In this document: piece by piece, positions 42,840 to 55,285 of the stretch
Layout of the letters: every line of letters starts with the position of its first letter
Numbering within the stretch: position 1 is the stretch's first letter
From: Emydura subglobosa
Taxonomy: Eukaryota > Chordata > Testudines > Chelidae
DNA length: 64,000 nt
Assembly: GCA_007922225.1 (NCBI GenBank)
Contig: ML679956.1
Location: forward strand, 78,452,834-78,516,833
Direction: 5' to 3'
The notes under the pieces: model-generated
Told to the model about the DNA's origin: nothing
Seen by the model: only the letters and a program-made list of their open reading frames with translations
Database searches by the model: none
Position numbers and translations under genes: made by a program

Positions 42840-44878
42840 AAGAAGAAAAGAAGAAGTGGGACCACTAAGCACTGAGGACGTGGTGGAGTTTGAAGATTAT
42901 CCAGGCATGGCCCAATATTTAAATAGTTTGCCTCAGTTTTTAATGAGGCTAATTAACAGCATAGGGGTAATGGGAGGGCGGCTAATGGCAATGAGGATAT
43001 GGAGGTAGAAATTACCACATCCAAGTTGGAAGTCAATCTCAAAGAGTTTAATGGGACTATATTGGGGGGCCCAGATAATCTCCATCCAAGAATATTAAAG
43101 TAAGTGGCACATGAAATTAGAAGCCCTATAAGCAAGGATTTTTAATGACTCTGTAAACTCGGGGATTGTACCCTATGACTAGAGAATTGCTAATATAGTT
43201 CCTATCTTTAAGACAGGGGGGAAATGTGATCCAGGAAACTACAGGCCTGTTAGTTTGACCTCAATTGTATACAAAGCCTTGGAACAAATTTTGAAAGAAA
43301 GTAATGAAGGACATAGAGGTGAACGATAACTGGGATAAAATACAACATGGTTTTATAAAAGATAGATCGTGCCAGACCAACCTGAGCTACTTCTTTGAGA
43401 AGGTAACTCATTTTTTAGACAAACGAAATGCAGCAGAGCTAAGCTCCCTAGATTTCAGTAAGGCATTTGACACAGTTCCTCATGAGAAATTATTAGTTAA
43501 ATTAGAGAGGATGGGGATTAATATGAGAATTGAAAGGTGGATAAGGAACAGTTAAAGGGGAGAAAATAACAGGTCATACTGAACTGTCAGTACTGTCAAG
43601 CTGGAAGGAGGTTACTAGTGGAGTTCCTCGGGGGACTGATCTTGGGACCATTTTTATTATTGACCTTGGCACAAAAAGTAAATGCAGATGACACAAAGTT
43701 CGGAGGTATAGCCAATACGAAGAGGACCGGAATATCAGACAACATCTGGATGACCTTGTAAACGGGAGTGATAGGAATGGGATGAAATTTAATAGTGCAA
43801 AGTCATGCATTTAGGGAATAACAAGAATTTTTGCTATAAACTGGAGACATCAGTTGGAAGCGACAGAGGAGGAGAAAGGTCTGGGTGCATGGGTTGATCA
43901 CAGGATGACTATGAGCTGTCAATGTGATGTGGCCATGAAAAAGGTCTAATGCAATCCTAGGCCAAGTATTTCCAGTAGAAACAGGGACGTGTTAGTACCA
44001 TTAAACCAGGCACTGGTGAGACCTCATCTGGAATACTGTGTGCAATTCTGGTCTCTCATGTTTAAGAAAAATGAATTCAAACTGGAACAGGTGCAGAGAA
44101 GGGCTACTAGGATGATCTGAGGAATGGGAAACCTGCCTTATGAGAGGAGACTCAAGGAACTTGGCTTGTTTAGCCTAACCAAAAGAAGGCTGAAGGGAAA
44201 TATGATCACTCACCATAAATACATCAGAGGGATAAATACCAGGGAGGAAGAGGAATTATTTACATTAAGTGCTAATATGGACACAAGAACAAATGGATAG
44301 AAACCGGCCATCAACAAGTTTAGGCTTGAAATTAAGGGACGCTTTCTAACCATCAGAGAAGTGAAGTTCTGGAACAGCCTTCTAAGGGGAACAGTGGGGG
44401 CAAAAAAAGAAACCTACCTGGCTTCAAGACTGAGCTTGATAAATGTATGGAATGGATGGTATGGTGGGACTGCCTACAATGGTATGTAATCCATTGGCAA
44501 CTGCCAGTAGCAAAAATCCCCAATGGCCAGAGACTAGACACCCGATGAGGAGGGCTCTGAGTTACTACAAAAAATTGCATCTGCCTGCTGGGTCTTGCCC
44601 ATATAATCAGGATCTAACTGATCACCATATTTGGGATCAGGAAGGAATTTTTCCCCTGAGGCAGAGGAAGGTTTTTCCTTCTAGGTTTAAACTACTGTAT
44701 ATAGTGAATTCTCTGTAACTTGAAGTTTTTAAACCATGATTTGAGGCCGTCAATAACTCAGCCAGCGTTTAGGTGTCTATTTCCTGAGTGGATTGGTTTG
44801 GCTCTGTGGCCTGCAATGTGCCCAAGGTCAGACTAGATGATCATAATGGTCCCTTTTGACCTTGAAGGCTATGAGTCA
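42840..44878 (+). mobile_element. CR1 LINE, about 2 kb, 5'-truncated
   Basis: Contains reverse transcriptase: the open frame 43304-43555 has QHGFIKDRSCQTNL, then LDFSKAFDTVPHEKLLVKLE and MGINMRIERWIRN. Downstream are the GVPRGTDLGT-like segment (43618-43650), ADDTKFGG (43685-43708), then [13 protein letters not shown] near 44010-44050, followed by the C-terminal region and the tail GGTCAGACTAGATGATCATA at 44826-44845. Several frameshifts. Close to turtle CR1 as I recall it. Confidence 0.93.
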
Positions 44879-44884
44879 TACATG

Positions 44885-45330
44885 GGAAAGTTGATTAGTA
44901 AGAAAAGACTCAGGTGGTTTAGGCATGTCAAGCGAATGCCAGATTACAGGATCCTGAAGAGCATGCTGTACTCAAGCTCGTGAACGGTCTAGAAAGAGGC
45001 AGACCACTGTGAAGATTTCAGGATGCTTGCAAAGATGACTTAGTATGCTTTGGAATCTTTCTATGGATGACTGGGAAAGGAGTGCAGAATGCTGCACTGG
45101 TTGGTGGAGTCAGCTTGAAGATGGAGGGAAACGTTGCAAGGTGAATTGGATCAACCAATTGGATCAACTTTGTGATGACCAGCATCAGAAGAGGAAGGAA
45201 TCTGTTGCTTGGATTCAGAGCATTGCTAGTGTGTGGGTGTGCCTACATGTGGATGGGACGGTCACTCGCATATCAGACTCAGCAGCCATCAAATACATCG
45301 GTGTATACACGATGCTCTAAAGAGCGATGG
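44885..45330 (+). mobile_element. Non-LTR retrotransposon ORF2 C-terminal fragment
   Basis: The plus strand codes KKRLRWFRHVKRMPDYRILK and, after frame changes, MLWNLSMDDWERSAECC. RWxxHVxRMxDxRIPK followed by a DxWE segment is the usual C-terminal end of several LINE ORF2 proteins. It directly abuts the CR1 end at 44878. Clade not resolved. Confidence 0.6.
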
Positions 45331-47510
45331 TGCCATTGAATTGATCTGAAAAATTTAATTCAATCTGGAGGGAGACAATAAGAAATATCTTCTCCTTTGC
45401 ATAGTACTTCAGTCAGTAGCAGAGAACTCAACTTGCTGCACAAAGCACCTTCTCCAGAACCTAGCATTAGCTACAGCTTTATTCTGACCAGGATTGCATC
45501 AGTTTCACCCTGCTGCTGCTGCTTTCCTGAAGGATACTTTTAAGAAGGGGGAGAGGTGACACATGATATCAACAATTGCAAGTTAAATTTAAAACCCTCT
45601 CCTCTGTTGCATATCAAAAATATACATGGGCTTCTAACAGTTACCAGCTGCAAAATCTGTTTATAAGATTCTTACTACACGGGATTTAAAGTCATTTGAA
45701 AATTCCACATTGCTACATGTTAAGTATGAGCATTTAGTCAACTGTACGGAAGAGGAACAAGCACAACAAAAAGGTAATAATCTGATGACTTCTTGGTACC
45801 ACAACATAATTAGAGTGGTTTAGTGATGGCATATTAACCAACTATGTTTCTAGCAACTTGCGTAAAGAGTTCCTGGTTTGCATTTTATTAATCTTCAGAT
45901 ATAAAAGAAAGCATGTTTCTATTTAAATCATACACTGTTTTCCTTTGCTTTGAGACCTCTTGGTAGTTTATTTTTGTAAGGTTTTTTACCGGAGAAAGAG
46001 GATTTTAAAAACCTACAGTAGAAGACACCTATGAACCGGTGAATGGAACTCTTGATAGATGCAATTCACCCAGTCGTACTACCCTTTATTTGCCTACTGC
46101 ACTCCTATATAAAATACTACAAGTGTTAATTAAAAAAAAACAGATTTTTATGCTAAACCAAATTAAAATAAAGAACCATATTTCACAATTCTGACAGCCT
46201 GCCAGAGTTATATTACAGTGAAATGTACTTTTATTCAGTTAGGTGGCAGTGAGATTTGTAAATGTACATCTACACACAAGCACCACGAGTCTGACTAACA
46301 CTGACTAAGGAGTAAATATAAATCCTAACTACTACACAGTGTGGCATGACTAAAATGTTCCAAGCTGTCATGGGCATGTTAATACAAAAGAAAGGTTTAT
46401 CGACGTATAGCATCTCAGGCATTTCTAAGGTGTTTATCAACTTGGTGTGAAAGCTTTTTTGCCTCTACTGTATATCACCTCCCAATTGTTCTTTACATTA
46501 AAGCTTTGTCTACACCAGACAATATTACCAAAAAATTCCTCCTAGCGATAGTACCAGTAACAGAACCAGGTACTGATGACTTCCAGCATTTTTATCACTT
46601 CATTAAACCTGCAGAGTTCTGAGAGTGCAAAACACATACTTTTCCCATATGATCCCACTGAATTTTTTTTAATTTGCAGAAGACATGTGAAATTAGAAAC
46701 TTCAAATTTGACTTGTTTTATACTGTCCTCATTGAGAAAGAAAGGATCCAAGTTTGAAGAAAAATTGTTCGGTACATATATAAAATTATTAATTGACATT
46801 TTAGCACATGCGTGTTTTTCCTTTTCAATTTCTTTCTGATGCACAAATCTAGATCAATTTGAGAACTAGCCTGCTGAAGTGATTTAGAAGTGCTTTTTTC
46901 CTTTAAAAAAAGATATTTAATCCAAAAGCTATCATCAATATGACAGAACAGTTTCATAATCAAGAACTCGATATTCAACTTCCAAAAGTTCAAGTTTATT
47001 CCACAAAGTTATCTTGGTCACTGTATATATATTTTAGTGCTGATTAAACAGTAATAATATTTGAGCTATACTTAAATGGCCTGAGTTCCAGAGTCCTGAC
47101 CACCTAAAGCTACCATTGACTGGATTTGGAAGAATAGAAGATTAACTCTTCTGAAAATGTGGCAGAATTATAGCTGGGATAAAACTCTAAAAGGTGACAT
47201 GCATAAATTTCACATCCAAAAGTTCATCTACTCTAAGGATTTGCACCAGTGCAGCTACGCCAGTGCAAAAAAACACAGGATAGACAATGCCTAGATTTAT
47301 TTATTTTAATTTTTTTTTAGCATGTATTTAGCTCCAAGGATGAACAAACACTTAACAGAAAAATGTGTCTCTTACTAAAAGTTCAGTATCTTTTAACATT
47401 TCAGTGTGTAAGGTCACAACAAACATGCCAGACGCAAAGAATTCCTCCCTCAAATTCTACAAAGACCATCCTTGGCATTCAAGGTAAAAAAACCAAAAAA
47501 AACCCAAACA

Positions 47511-47534
47511 TTTATTTATTTATTTATTTATTTT
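47511..47534 (+). repeat. (TTTA)n short tandem repeat
   Basis: About six TTTA units. Confidence 0.9.
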
Positions 47535-48793
47535 AAAAGACGACTTTCAGGACTTTTATACAATCAGAAAAAAACAAAGACCGAGACCAAATTTTAAAAA
47601 TCCTTCATAGAATTACTTTAATGTTTGGCACTTCCTAACTTTTGGGGACTTGATTTCTGAGCCTGAATGCATAAATATTAGATTTTTCATCTAACGATGT
47701 TAAAGCATTAATACAAAAGAAGCAAGTTAGGTTTATAGTTCATCAGATAAGAATCCCTAATTTAAATTTGAGAATTTTGCAAGGAGAAGGATAATTTCAT
47801 ATCTTGTGTTGTATTAATCCCCATTTCATCCTTTTTAATTACAATTTATCTGCTGCTGGTTTGTCAGTTAGGCTTCAGCTCTATGTTTATATTTAAGAAT
47901 ATTTTATGGAAATGCAACCCACTGTTAAGTGTGTTAAACATCCCTCTCAATGCCTAATCCACAGCGGACAAGCACAAGAGTTAGAGGCTCATGCTCTGAA
48001 CTCTGTCATGGGTGCATTTCCCCATCATAACCAAGATGATGGTCATTATAAAAGAAAAAGGTGCCCTTTCACATCAATAACAGCACAAGCTAGGCTACCA
48101 TCCAAGGCTTTTCCTCCTTCCAGAGCATCCTCTTTAATTACTCATTATAACCCTTTCACTGTGTCAAGTTTCATAAGTTCTCTCTCTTTGCTATGTGGCT
48201 TCTAGAGGAGGAAAATAAATTCAAACCAGTAAATAATGCAACATCAAAACAGAAGTCTTCAGCCCCAAGAAAAAATACTTGCACTTTTTCCTGCTATTCT
48301 TGGCTACTCAGTCATCCAGCACAATCAAGACTGAAGTGTTAACAATATTGTTCTGGGACACAGAAGTGGAAGAAAAGAGATCACAAGGGTTTTTTCCTGC
48401 AGATTTACAGTCTTCACTATACAAGAAAGGTATACTGCAAATAATGGGGGAATACTGCAATTTTTGAGCACTTCTTCACAAGCACTTTATAAAAAATTAA
48501 ATGTGATCATAAATAGTATTTCACACTACAATATTCATAACCTTGGACCCTAATCTGAGCAACAAAAATACAACCTTCCCCATACTACCTACCAGCTGAC
48601 AATTTTGACCTCATGGGATCACTTCTAATAAGGGGGAGCGAAAAGTATAGTTCACTCTCAACACCCATTCAAGCTTTGGCCTGGCTGATGTGATTGCCAA
48701 CCGAAATGCCTATTAGTGCCATTAGACATGGTAAGTTTTGTGATATGAATAGCTATACATTGGGAAATGAGAACCCTGCAATTTCACCTACAC

Positions 48794-48934
48794 CAGAGGT
48801 ACTCTAAGTGGACCACAGGCCAAATCCAGACTGCCAGATGGTTTTGAATGGACCCCAAATCTTTATTATTTTCTTTGGAATCTGGACCTTGACCAAGAAA
48901 CGTAGTCCTTGACAAAAATATTTGACTACACCTG
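48794..48934. mobile_element. Possible decayed hAT MITE
   Basis: Left end CAGAGGTACTCTAAG and complemented right end CAGGTGTAGTCAAAT are loosely inverted. The flanks ACCTACAC and TTCTAGAC could be a worn 8-bp duplication. Confidence 0.4.
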
Positions 48935-49186
48935 TTCTAGACCATGGAATCACCATCGTCCAGCACACTTGTCAGTCGTTATAGTCCTAGACTGAATCTG
49001 AATCAACAATATAGACATGAAAGAATCTCTATTTTATTGCCCAATTCAACCCATCCAATTTCCATAACATTTATTTTCAGTATAAAAGTTAAAGTTGTAG
49101 AATCTGTATCAGGCAAGCACTATGTTTTACATGATACTGAAGCAACTACAATTTTTATTTCTGTCACTCAGTTACTGGCCAATGTA

Positions 49187-49367
49187 CCGTATTTCCCCAT
49201 GTATAAGACGCACCTTTTTTCGAAAAATTTGGGGTCTAAAAACTGGGTGCGTCTTATACAGTGGTACTTACTGGTGATGTACCGTAATACATTTATTTTC
49301 AAATTTCAGGCCCCAAAATTAAGGTGCGTCTTACACATGGGAGCATCTAATACATGGGGAAATACGG
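49187..49367. mobile_element. Tc1/mariner-like MITE with TA target site
   Basis: A 181-bp element with inverted ends CCGTATTTCCCCATGTAT / ATACATGGGGAAATACGG, flanked on both sides by TA (49185-49186 and 49368-49369). The arms continue with GTATAAGACGCACC / GGTGCGTCTTACAC. No coding capacity; the poly-A tract at 49384-49408 lies just outside. Confidence 0.88.
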
Positions 49368-50192
49368 TAATTGATAGTATATATTTAAAAAAAAAAAAAA
49401 AAAAAAAACCCGAAAATCAGAAGTTTAGAAATCTGAAGTTTTGTCATGTATTTTGTTAATTAATCCCTAATGTGCCTAGAGATATAAAAATAATACAAAT
49501 TAGTGCCAGTTTCTATGACTAAATTTAATAAATGTTGTGCTAAATTACTGTGAGCAATTTTGTAGGTAATAACTTTACACTTCTGGTCCACAAGAATGTC
49601 CTTGACATTACAACTGGATTATATCACTGTGGGAAAAGCAGGGAAGAAACAGACAACTCCCCCTCCAACAACTAGCAAAGAACAGGAGGGTCATGACATA
49701 CACAAAAAGAAAGTATAGATAGAAATAGTGGCAACCCCCCTACTTAAAAGAAACACCCACTTAAATTCAAGTCCGTTTCAAAATGGAGACAGAAATACTC
49801 CGATTCCTGAGTCAATCCACTCCCTCCAACCCATCTTCACGCTCTACCATGGTCATGTTTATGGTTATATAACAGATGTTCCTATTTTAAAAGTGTTTCT
49901 TCTTCATTGCTTTTATTAAAGGCCCCCCGCACCAAACAGGGATAACTGACTGTAAGCCAGGAAAACAGCATAATTGACTGTACCCACATCAAACCAAACA
50001 GGGTCTTACATAGGGAACAACAGATGCTTCTTCTGGAGGAGATACCTTGTTCGGCACAAAGTAATCCCTGATCACATGAAGGAGAAAGGCATCAGAAACA
50101 ACTTGTTGAAGCCATGAAGTTGTATTATGATGCCGGGGAGGCTTATTGCCTCCCCATCTCTAAAGGGGTCATAATTTGCTAACACCATGAAC

Positions 50193-50543
50193 TAGGGATG
50201 TAAAATATTAAACCGTTATCTGATAAGTATTAGTCTTACCATTAAGATTAATACTTATCGGTTAACCGGCAGCGCAGGCTCTCGGTCTCCATGCTGATGG
50301 TGTCGGGCCATGGGGCAGACGGCCACGAGTGCTGCCAGGGAAAGCCGAGGCCCTGGTGTAGACACTGCAGAGCGCCCCGCTGCGGAACACCCGGGAGTAT
50401 GGGTCCAAGATTGGGGTCCCCCCGCAGAGCCGGGTTGGGGGCAGGGTGTAGGGGAGACACAAAATTATATTGATTAAACTGTTAAGCGACATAATTTTAG
50501 TAGTTTAAACAGTTACCTTTTTTAAACAAAATTTACATCCCTA
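50193..50543. mobile_element. hAT-type MITE with GC-rich core and perfect 8-bp duplication
   Basis: Ends TAGGGATGTAAA and TTTACATCCCTA are perfect inverted 12-mers. The flanking 8-mers CCATGAAC at 50185-50192 and 50544-50551 are identical. The core (50270-50450) is rich in CpG and in G+C, unlike the AT-rich intron around it. A short internal inverted pair (TAAGTATTAGTCTTA and TAAGATTAATACTTA) lies near 50224-50258. Confidence 0.9.
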
Positions 50544-51289
50544 CCATGAACAGTGACCTAAAATAACCATGTGCAGTAGGAACTAAAGTGCCATGTTCTG
50601 TATTTTCAAGACACTGGAGTACATAAAACTACCTTTAAAATCACTCATCTTCCTCAGCGCTTTGTGGTAGTGTTCTGGAAGTTGAAATTGGGGGAATAGG
50701 GTTAGCGTCTAGGGGGGCAGGGATGAAGACGATGCAGCAGTAGGGGCAAAATATAACCTGCGCCCAGATTTGTGTTTTTATGGTGACTACCCATTTCTAT
50801 TGAATCCTGATGTGTATTTTTCCCCACTTTTTCCTCTCATTTATTCTGGTTTACACAACTGAGTCCGAGGGTCCACATCAACCTACCCTCCTTCAAAGAA
50901 CACCTTTTTAAAAGGAGAAACCTCACTACAACTGAGCACTGTATCTAAGCTGATATTCCTGGGCAAATAAAATAAAGAGCAGAACTTTTCTAGTGAAAGC
51001 CCCTAGCTGAGGATACTTTAACAACTATTGTTTATATGGCACTATAGGTGTGCATACTTTTTTCTGATTTAGAAAAAGTAAATACTCCCCCTTGATTGCA
51101 ACACTTTGTTGTCAAATTGCTGTACCAGTCCCGTCTCCTAGCTACAGTAAACTCAAAGTACAACAGTCCTCACTAACACACCTGTATCAACTAGTCATAA
51201 CTACAAACCTGTGATAAGCACTTTCATAACAACAAAATACCTGCTTCCCAAGGAAGTTATTAATAGAGATTTTAGACGAGGGACTTTTC

Positions 51290-51557
51290 CTAATTGTCTA
51301 CACTGGAAATCTACCTGGTTAGAACCATATGTGCCCTGTCACTGATGTACTGGTACCAGCACAAACACCTAGGATAGACAAGACAAACAGTTGTAAGCTA
51401 TAATTGCACTACTGCAGTTTATCTCAGTGTTACACAGTGGTAAGAGCCACTGGTGCATACACCTGTCCACACAGAGTTTCGACTGGGGCAGATATACCAG
51501 GGGCCAGTCATCAACGGCAGTAATCAGGGCAAATGTCAAGTGTAGACAGGACTTTAG
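51290..51557. mobile_element. DNA-transposon MITE with GTCTACAC ends
   Basis: Left TTGTCTACACTGG and the complement of right CAAGTGTAGACAGGACTT are inverted. The end type matches the copy at 37190-37430. Internal TGGTACCAGCACA and CACTGGTGCATACAC segments are typical of this repeat type. Confidence 0.6.
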
Positions 51558-53609
51558 TTTCAACCCTGCCTTCTCCTTTCCTCGCTTAATTTGGCTCTAA
51601 CATTCAGAGCTGGAAACGAAGATCTGTTGCTCAACATACATTTTGGTAAAGAACAGATGTAGAGCACTTTGAAGGAAAGTATTATCTAAACACTTAACTT
51701 ATACAGTACTTCACGTTTTCAGGATGTTTTACTTCATGTTTTAGCCAGGCCTATAATAATCCTACATCAGTGCTCAGTGGCATCATGCATTGTCACTGGT
51801 ATGTCAGTGTAGAGTGTCTTATGAGTGCTGAGCTACTGGCAAAGATTACCCCAGCAATCCCCAGAGTTAACGTTTCTCTCTTAATCCACAAAAAGCTGAA
51901 TTTTGCATACTGAGAAAGAGGCAAACCAATTCTGAATGATACAGTCCATTCAAATGCTAGACATTTAAATGATTAGGAACCGAAATTGATGCATCTTGCA
52001 ATTCAGACATGCACAGTATCTATACATGGGCAGGAGCCATTAAAAATAGATCCAATAGGCATCAAAGCACAATATGGAAAAATTATAGCTATATAAATTT
52101 AAAATCAGTTCTTCCCAGCTAGAGGGAATATAGGCTTGATCCTGGCATGAGCAAAAATGCCTGTTCTTGGACAATTGGCATCTTCAAAGCTGTGGTAACA
52201 GAAAGAACTTTACCCTAGCAACCATTAAAATGGTGCCTCTGGTTCCAGAGGAGGTGTGTCAGAAAAAAAGAGTTGTGGGGTGGGTGATGATGATTGCCAT
52301 GATGAAGGGCTGAGCTGATTTGGTAGAAAGCAGTTGAAGCCTGAGGAGAGGACGAAAAATGGATACACGGAGAAAAGGCCATATTATGAAAAGCATTTGC
52401 TTTTCTGCTGCTACTCTGAGGAGACACACAAAGAGAAAGTAGGTCAGAGAAAGCAGGCACATGTGAAAAACTGTAGACACTTTCCCCAAAGCTAAATGTA
52501 TTAGCTGCTATTTATACATTTTTATATTAAAAATATTACCATTTTAAAGCAGCTAGGATAGTTTGCTTTGGGAAGCAGAGATTCAGTCAGAATTATAACA
52601 CCAGTTTTCAGTGGCTTCTAATAGAGAACACAGGTGCCCACTACTTCCCCTTAAAGAACCTAGAATCTCCTTGGACTGCTCAAGATAATTCTGCACAATT
52701 CACCCTTCTTCCCCGTTTTGTTCAGCACCAGAACATGTCTAAATAAGAAACCAAATGAGTGCTTAAGTTTTAAACCATGACAGGAATCATCATAAGCAAT
52801 GCTGTTGTCATGGCAGCCATGCACAGGATTACTGACTGAACACTGCAAGTAAATTAATGACTGCATGCACAATGACGAAACAAAGGTGGAGAACGAAAAA
52901 GACATCAACACAGTCCAACTGAGACAGCGTGTAAAGGCAAGAAAAAGAGGTTAAAATAAATTATTTAAAAAATCAGGATTAGTTAGCCACAAATCCACAA
53001 CAGCATCTTAAATGAAGGTCTAATCTGGTAATATTTCAGACATCTCATGCTTAGTCCAGAACTTCCTTGGAATGTCCCCTCCTATCTTCCTCTAGGAATT
53101 TTTATTTGTAGCTGTTTGCAAGTGTAAGAGTTAGGGACTCACCATTCCCACTGCCTTTACTGATTTGTCAAATGCCAATGATTATTTTAAATTTCATCTC
53201 ACTTCCTGTAAACCCTGGTGTCAAACTCCTGCCTCCCCATACCTGCATCATAAAACATCACGCATGGTAATGAAATACCATCTGATGACTGCAAGGTATC
53301 AGAAGAACCACTGAAAATTAATCTTTCAGCTCCAACATCTTCACTTTTCAGTGTGTTTGCATTGCTTCCCCAGTCTACCATATAACCCATGGTAGGTTTT
53401 AGGTGCCTCATGGCAGAGACCTTACCTTTTCCATATTGTAATGCGTTGTGTACACTTACAGCACTACAAACAAATAATCCATAGCTAGCTATTAGGCGTC
53501 ATGAGTACACCTGCAGGTAAGACAGAAAAGGATAGAGTAGAACTTGACTGAAGCCACAGAAGCTTAAGAAAAGCTGGGATAAGAGGTAAGGCCCCCTAAC
53601 AGATCTGTA

Positions 53610-54754
53610 ACGGGTTAAGAGATAGAAATCAAAAGATAAGAATAAAATGGTCAGTTTTCACAATGGAGAGAGATAAAGCATGGGGTCCCCCAAAGATCTG
53701 TACTGGGACCAGTGCTGTTCAACATATTCATAAATGTTCTGGAAAAAGGGGTAAACACTGAAGTGGCAAAATTTGCAAATGGTACAAAGTTACTCAAGAT
53801 CATTTAATCAAAACTGAGTTTGAAGAGTTACAAAGGGATCTAAATAAACTGGGTGACTGGGCAACAAAATGACATGAAATTCAATGTTGATAAATACAAA
53901 GTAATGCACATTGGAAAAAATAATCCCAACTACATACAAACTGATGGGATCTAAATTTGCTGCTAACACTCAAGAAAGAGATCTTGGATTCATCATGGGT
54001 AGTTCTCTGAAAACATCTGCTCAATATACAACAGCAGTCAAAAAAATTAACAGAAGGTTAGGATCCATTAGGAAAGGGATAACTAGTAAAACAGAAAATA
54101 TCATGATGCCACTATGTAAATCCATGGTTCGCATACCCCCTGAATACTGCATACAGTTCTGATCACCCCATCCAAAAAAAGATACATCAGAATTGGAAAT
54201 AGTTGCAGAGAAGAGCAATGGAAATTATTAGGAATATGAGGAAAATTAAAAGCACTGGAATGGTTCAGTTTAGAAAGAGATGAATAAGGGGGGATACGAT
54301 AGAGAGCTATAAAATCATAAATGGAATGGAGAAAGTATTACTTTCCCCTTCATGTAACACAAGAACCAGGGGTCACCCAATGAAATTAATAGGCAGCAGA
54401 TTTAAAACAAATGAAAGGAAGTACTTCACACAACACAGAGTCAACCTGTGGAACTCATTGACGGGATTTTGTGAAAGCCAAAAGTATAACTGTGTTCAAA
54501 AAAGAATCAGATCAGTTAATGGAGGACATGTCCATCAATGGCTATTAGCCAAGATGGTCAGGATGCAAATCCATGCTCCGGGTGTCCCTAATGCTCCAAC
54601 TGCCAGAAGCTGGGACTAGAAAACAGGAAATGGATCACTTGAAATTGCCTTGTTCTGTTTATTCCCTCTGAAGCATCTGGCACTGTCCACTATGAGAGAC
54701 AGGATACTGGCTTAGATGTACCACTAGTCTGAACAAGTATAGCTGTTCTTATGT
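53610..54754 (+). mobile_element. CR1 LINE, 1.1 kb, 5'-truncated
   Basis: Codes the CR1 segments LFNIFINVLEKGVNTEVAKF (53717-53776), LGDWATK, FNVDKYKVMHIGKNNPN, SSLKTSAQYTTAVKKINRRL and HPMKLIGSRFKTNERKYFT, with frameshifts between. The 3' tail is of the second CR1 subfamily, ending with ATACTGGCTTAGATGTACCA ... GTTCTTATG. Confidence 0.92.
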
Positions 54755-55009
54755 TAACCATTCCCTGATGATACACTGAAGTGACTGTTTAAATCTTTCC
54801 CTTTGGGGTATAAAGTCACAAGATAAAGTGTTATAAAATCAAGTGCAACTTTAAAAAGACAGTGACTCCTAATCAAAGTAACGTGGTACAGTACTTATAA
54901 AGGTATGGTAAACTCATGACTTCCCTAGTACTTTTTCACTCTGCCCTTTAAAATAATTTTTAAATTCCTTGGCAGCTTGAAATTAAAAACTACATCCTAT
55001 AGCTAAGGC

Positions 55010-55285
55010 CTGGACTGGGATTCAAGAAATGTTGGTTCAATTCCCAGCCCTGCCACAGACACCATGTGTGACCTTGGGCAACTCACTCAATCCCCCTACC
55101 CCAGTTCCCAATATTATGCTTATATGTTCTATCCCTTTCTCTCATCCTTTGTCTTATCTATTTATAACAAAAGATCTTCAGGACTGGAGCGGTCTCTTAC
55201 TATTTCTATGTACAGCGCCCAGCACAATGAAGCCCTCATGTTGGTTTAGGCCTCAAGGCACTACTTTAATACAAATAAAAAAGAT
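55010..55285 (+). mobile_element. MIR-like CORE-SINE with an L2-type tail
   Basis: The tRNA-derived and core parts read TGGTTCAATTCCCAGCCCTG, CCACAGACACCATGTGTGAC and CTTGGGCAACTCACTCAATC. The tail has GACTGGAGCGGTCTCTTACT, GTACAGCGCCCAGCACAATG and a run with AATACAAATAAAAAAG. It shares the tail type with the L2 copies at 26830-28335. Confidence 0.8.

Noticed and set aside
50262..50492. CpG-rich block as SETD2 promoter or exon 1
   Set aside because: It lies within a hAT MITE with inverted ends and identical 8-bp flanks, and encodes no SETD2 N terminus.
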